Source: Trichomonas tenax (Eukaryota > Parabasalia > Trichomonadida > Trichomonadidae). From it: DNA of 17,300 nucleotides. Under the pieces are notes generated by a model that saw only the letters and a program-made list of their open reading frames with translations, had not been told where the DNA came from and made no database searches. The number at the start of each line of letters is the position of its first letter. Within the stretch, counting starts at the first letter, position 1. Positions 16,959 through 17,300 of this stretch are shown here, one piece after another. A program made the position numbers and the translations under genes. The DNA is taken from NCBI GenBank assembly GCA_023091735.1, contig JALKBU010001071.1, forward strand, positions 1-17,300, read 5' to 3'.

Positions 16959-17300
16959 TTTTGCTTAAATAAAATGTCATTTTTAAAAAATGCCGAGTAA
17001 AAACGGTTTGCGATGTAAAATTATTGATTGATAACAAATTTATTTCCTTGATTTTCCAATGAACAATAAGATTTTCAAGTGATTTATATCTTCGTTTACT
17101 CTCCTTTGAGATGACGGCGCGTGAAAAGTTCTTTAAAAAAATCCGGCATCAAAAATAACCTCTTTGAAAGTCGCGATTTTTTCTAGAACTAATACTTCTA
17201 GACAAGAAGGCGAATTATTCGTAGCGGATATTGGAATTATTTTCTGTGCTGCATCTGTTTCAATTGTCAAATATATAGTATACCCTCTACGTCACTTAGA
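16959..17300. other. Upstream region of the second GP63-like gene
   Basis: No gene is seen. Minus-strand GACATTTTATTTAAGC before the ATG may be a degenerate initiator (A+1 about 17 nt upstream). A small hairpin (TCTAGAA, loop CTAATAC, TTCTAGA) lies at 17182-17202. At the very end, TATACCC (17279-17285) resembles the terminus of the inverted-repeat element at 1974-2235, but the sequence stops too soon to judge. Confidence 0.4.

Noticed and set aside
1..17300. CRISPR array, rRNA, integrase or autonomous transposase
   Set aside because: No regularly spaced repeats, no rRNA-like conserved sequence and no recognisable transposase or integrase motifs were seen.

Overview
The window looks like nuclear DNA of a parabasalid (trichomonad) protist, most probably Tritrichomonas or a close relative. 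The signs are: AT-rich DNA with no recognisable introns; very short 5' leaders with Inr-like initiators (TCA+1Y...) 8-19 nt before start codons; a gene for an Inr-binding protein of the IBP39 family, which is known only from trichomonads; Myb-recognition-like boxes (TAACGR, TATCGTC); and tandem leishmanolysin (GP63)-like genes with a C-terminal membrane anchor. The species is an inference.

Layout. 1-2520 is gene-poor. It holds a degraded coding relic (about 1137-1360), a possible 55-codon gene (1738-1905) and a 262-bp element with ~41-bp terminal inverted repeats, flanked by an 18-bp direct repeat (1953-2257). 2531-3624 is a zinc transporter (CDF/ZnT) broken by a frameshift and two stops, although its initiator is intact. 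A tRNA-Ser(GCU) lies on the minus strand at 4028-4108. 4546-10607 is a healthy core of three intact genes: a 1362-residue repeat-rich protein (+), then convergent to it an IBP39-like transcription factor (-) and an EF-hand protein with a C-terminal CaaX box (-). The last two are only 77 bp apart.

10608-12205 has no intact gene, but contains frameshifted coding relics. 12206-16958 is a minus-strand cluster: a broken GP63 gene that keeps its zinc motif (12271-14015), a truncated heparinase II/III-like C-terminal fragment (14351-15031), and a second GP63 gene (15219-16958). The second gene is one continuous frame of 580 codons interrupted only by three UGA codons, and it has lost all zinc ligands, the catalytic Glu and the Met-turn Met. 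The two GP63 genes share a 540-bp 3' block that appears identical apart from one T and has sharp edges, which points to recent gene conversion or segmental duplication.

How the genes relate. The IBP39-like factor is expected to recognise the same Inr elements seen in front of several genes here, including two overlapping Inr motifs before its own start, so autoregulation is possible. The surface-protein and lyase genes and the transporter look like decaying members of large multigene families beside a conserved core. I found no CRISPR array, rRNA, operon or intact autonomous transposon. The most unusual features are the zinc-less GP63 with UGA-only interruptions, the homogenised 3' block and the small inverted-repeat element.
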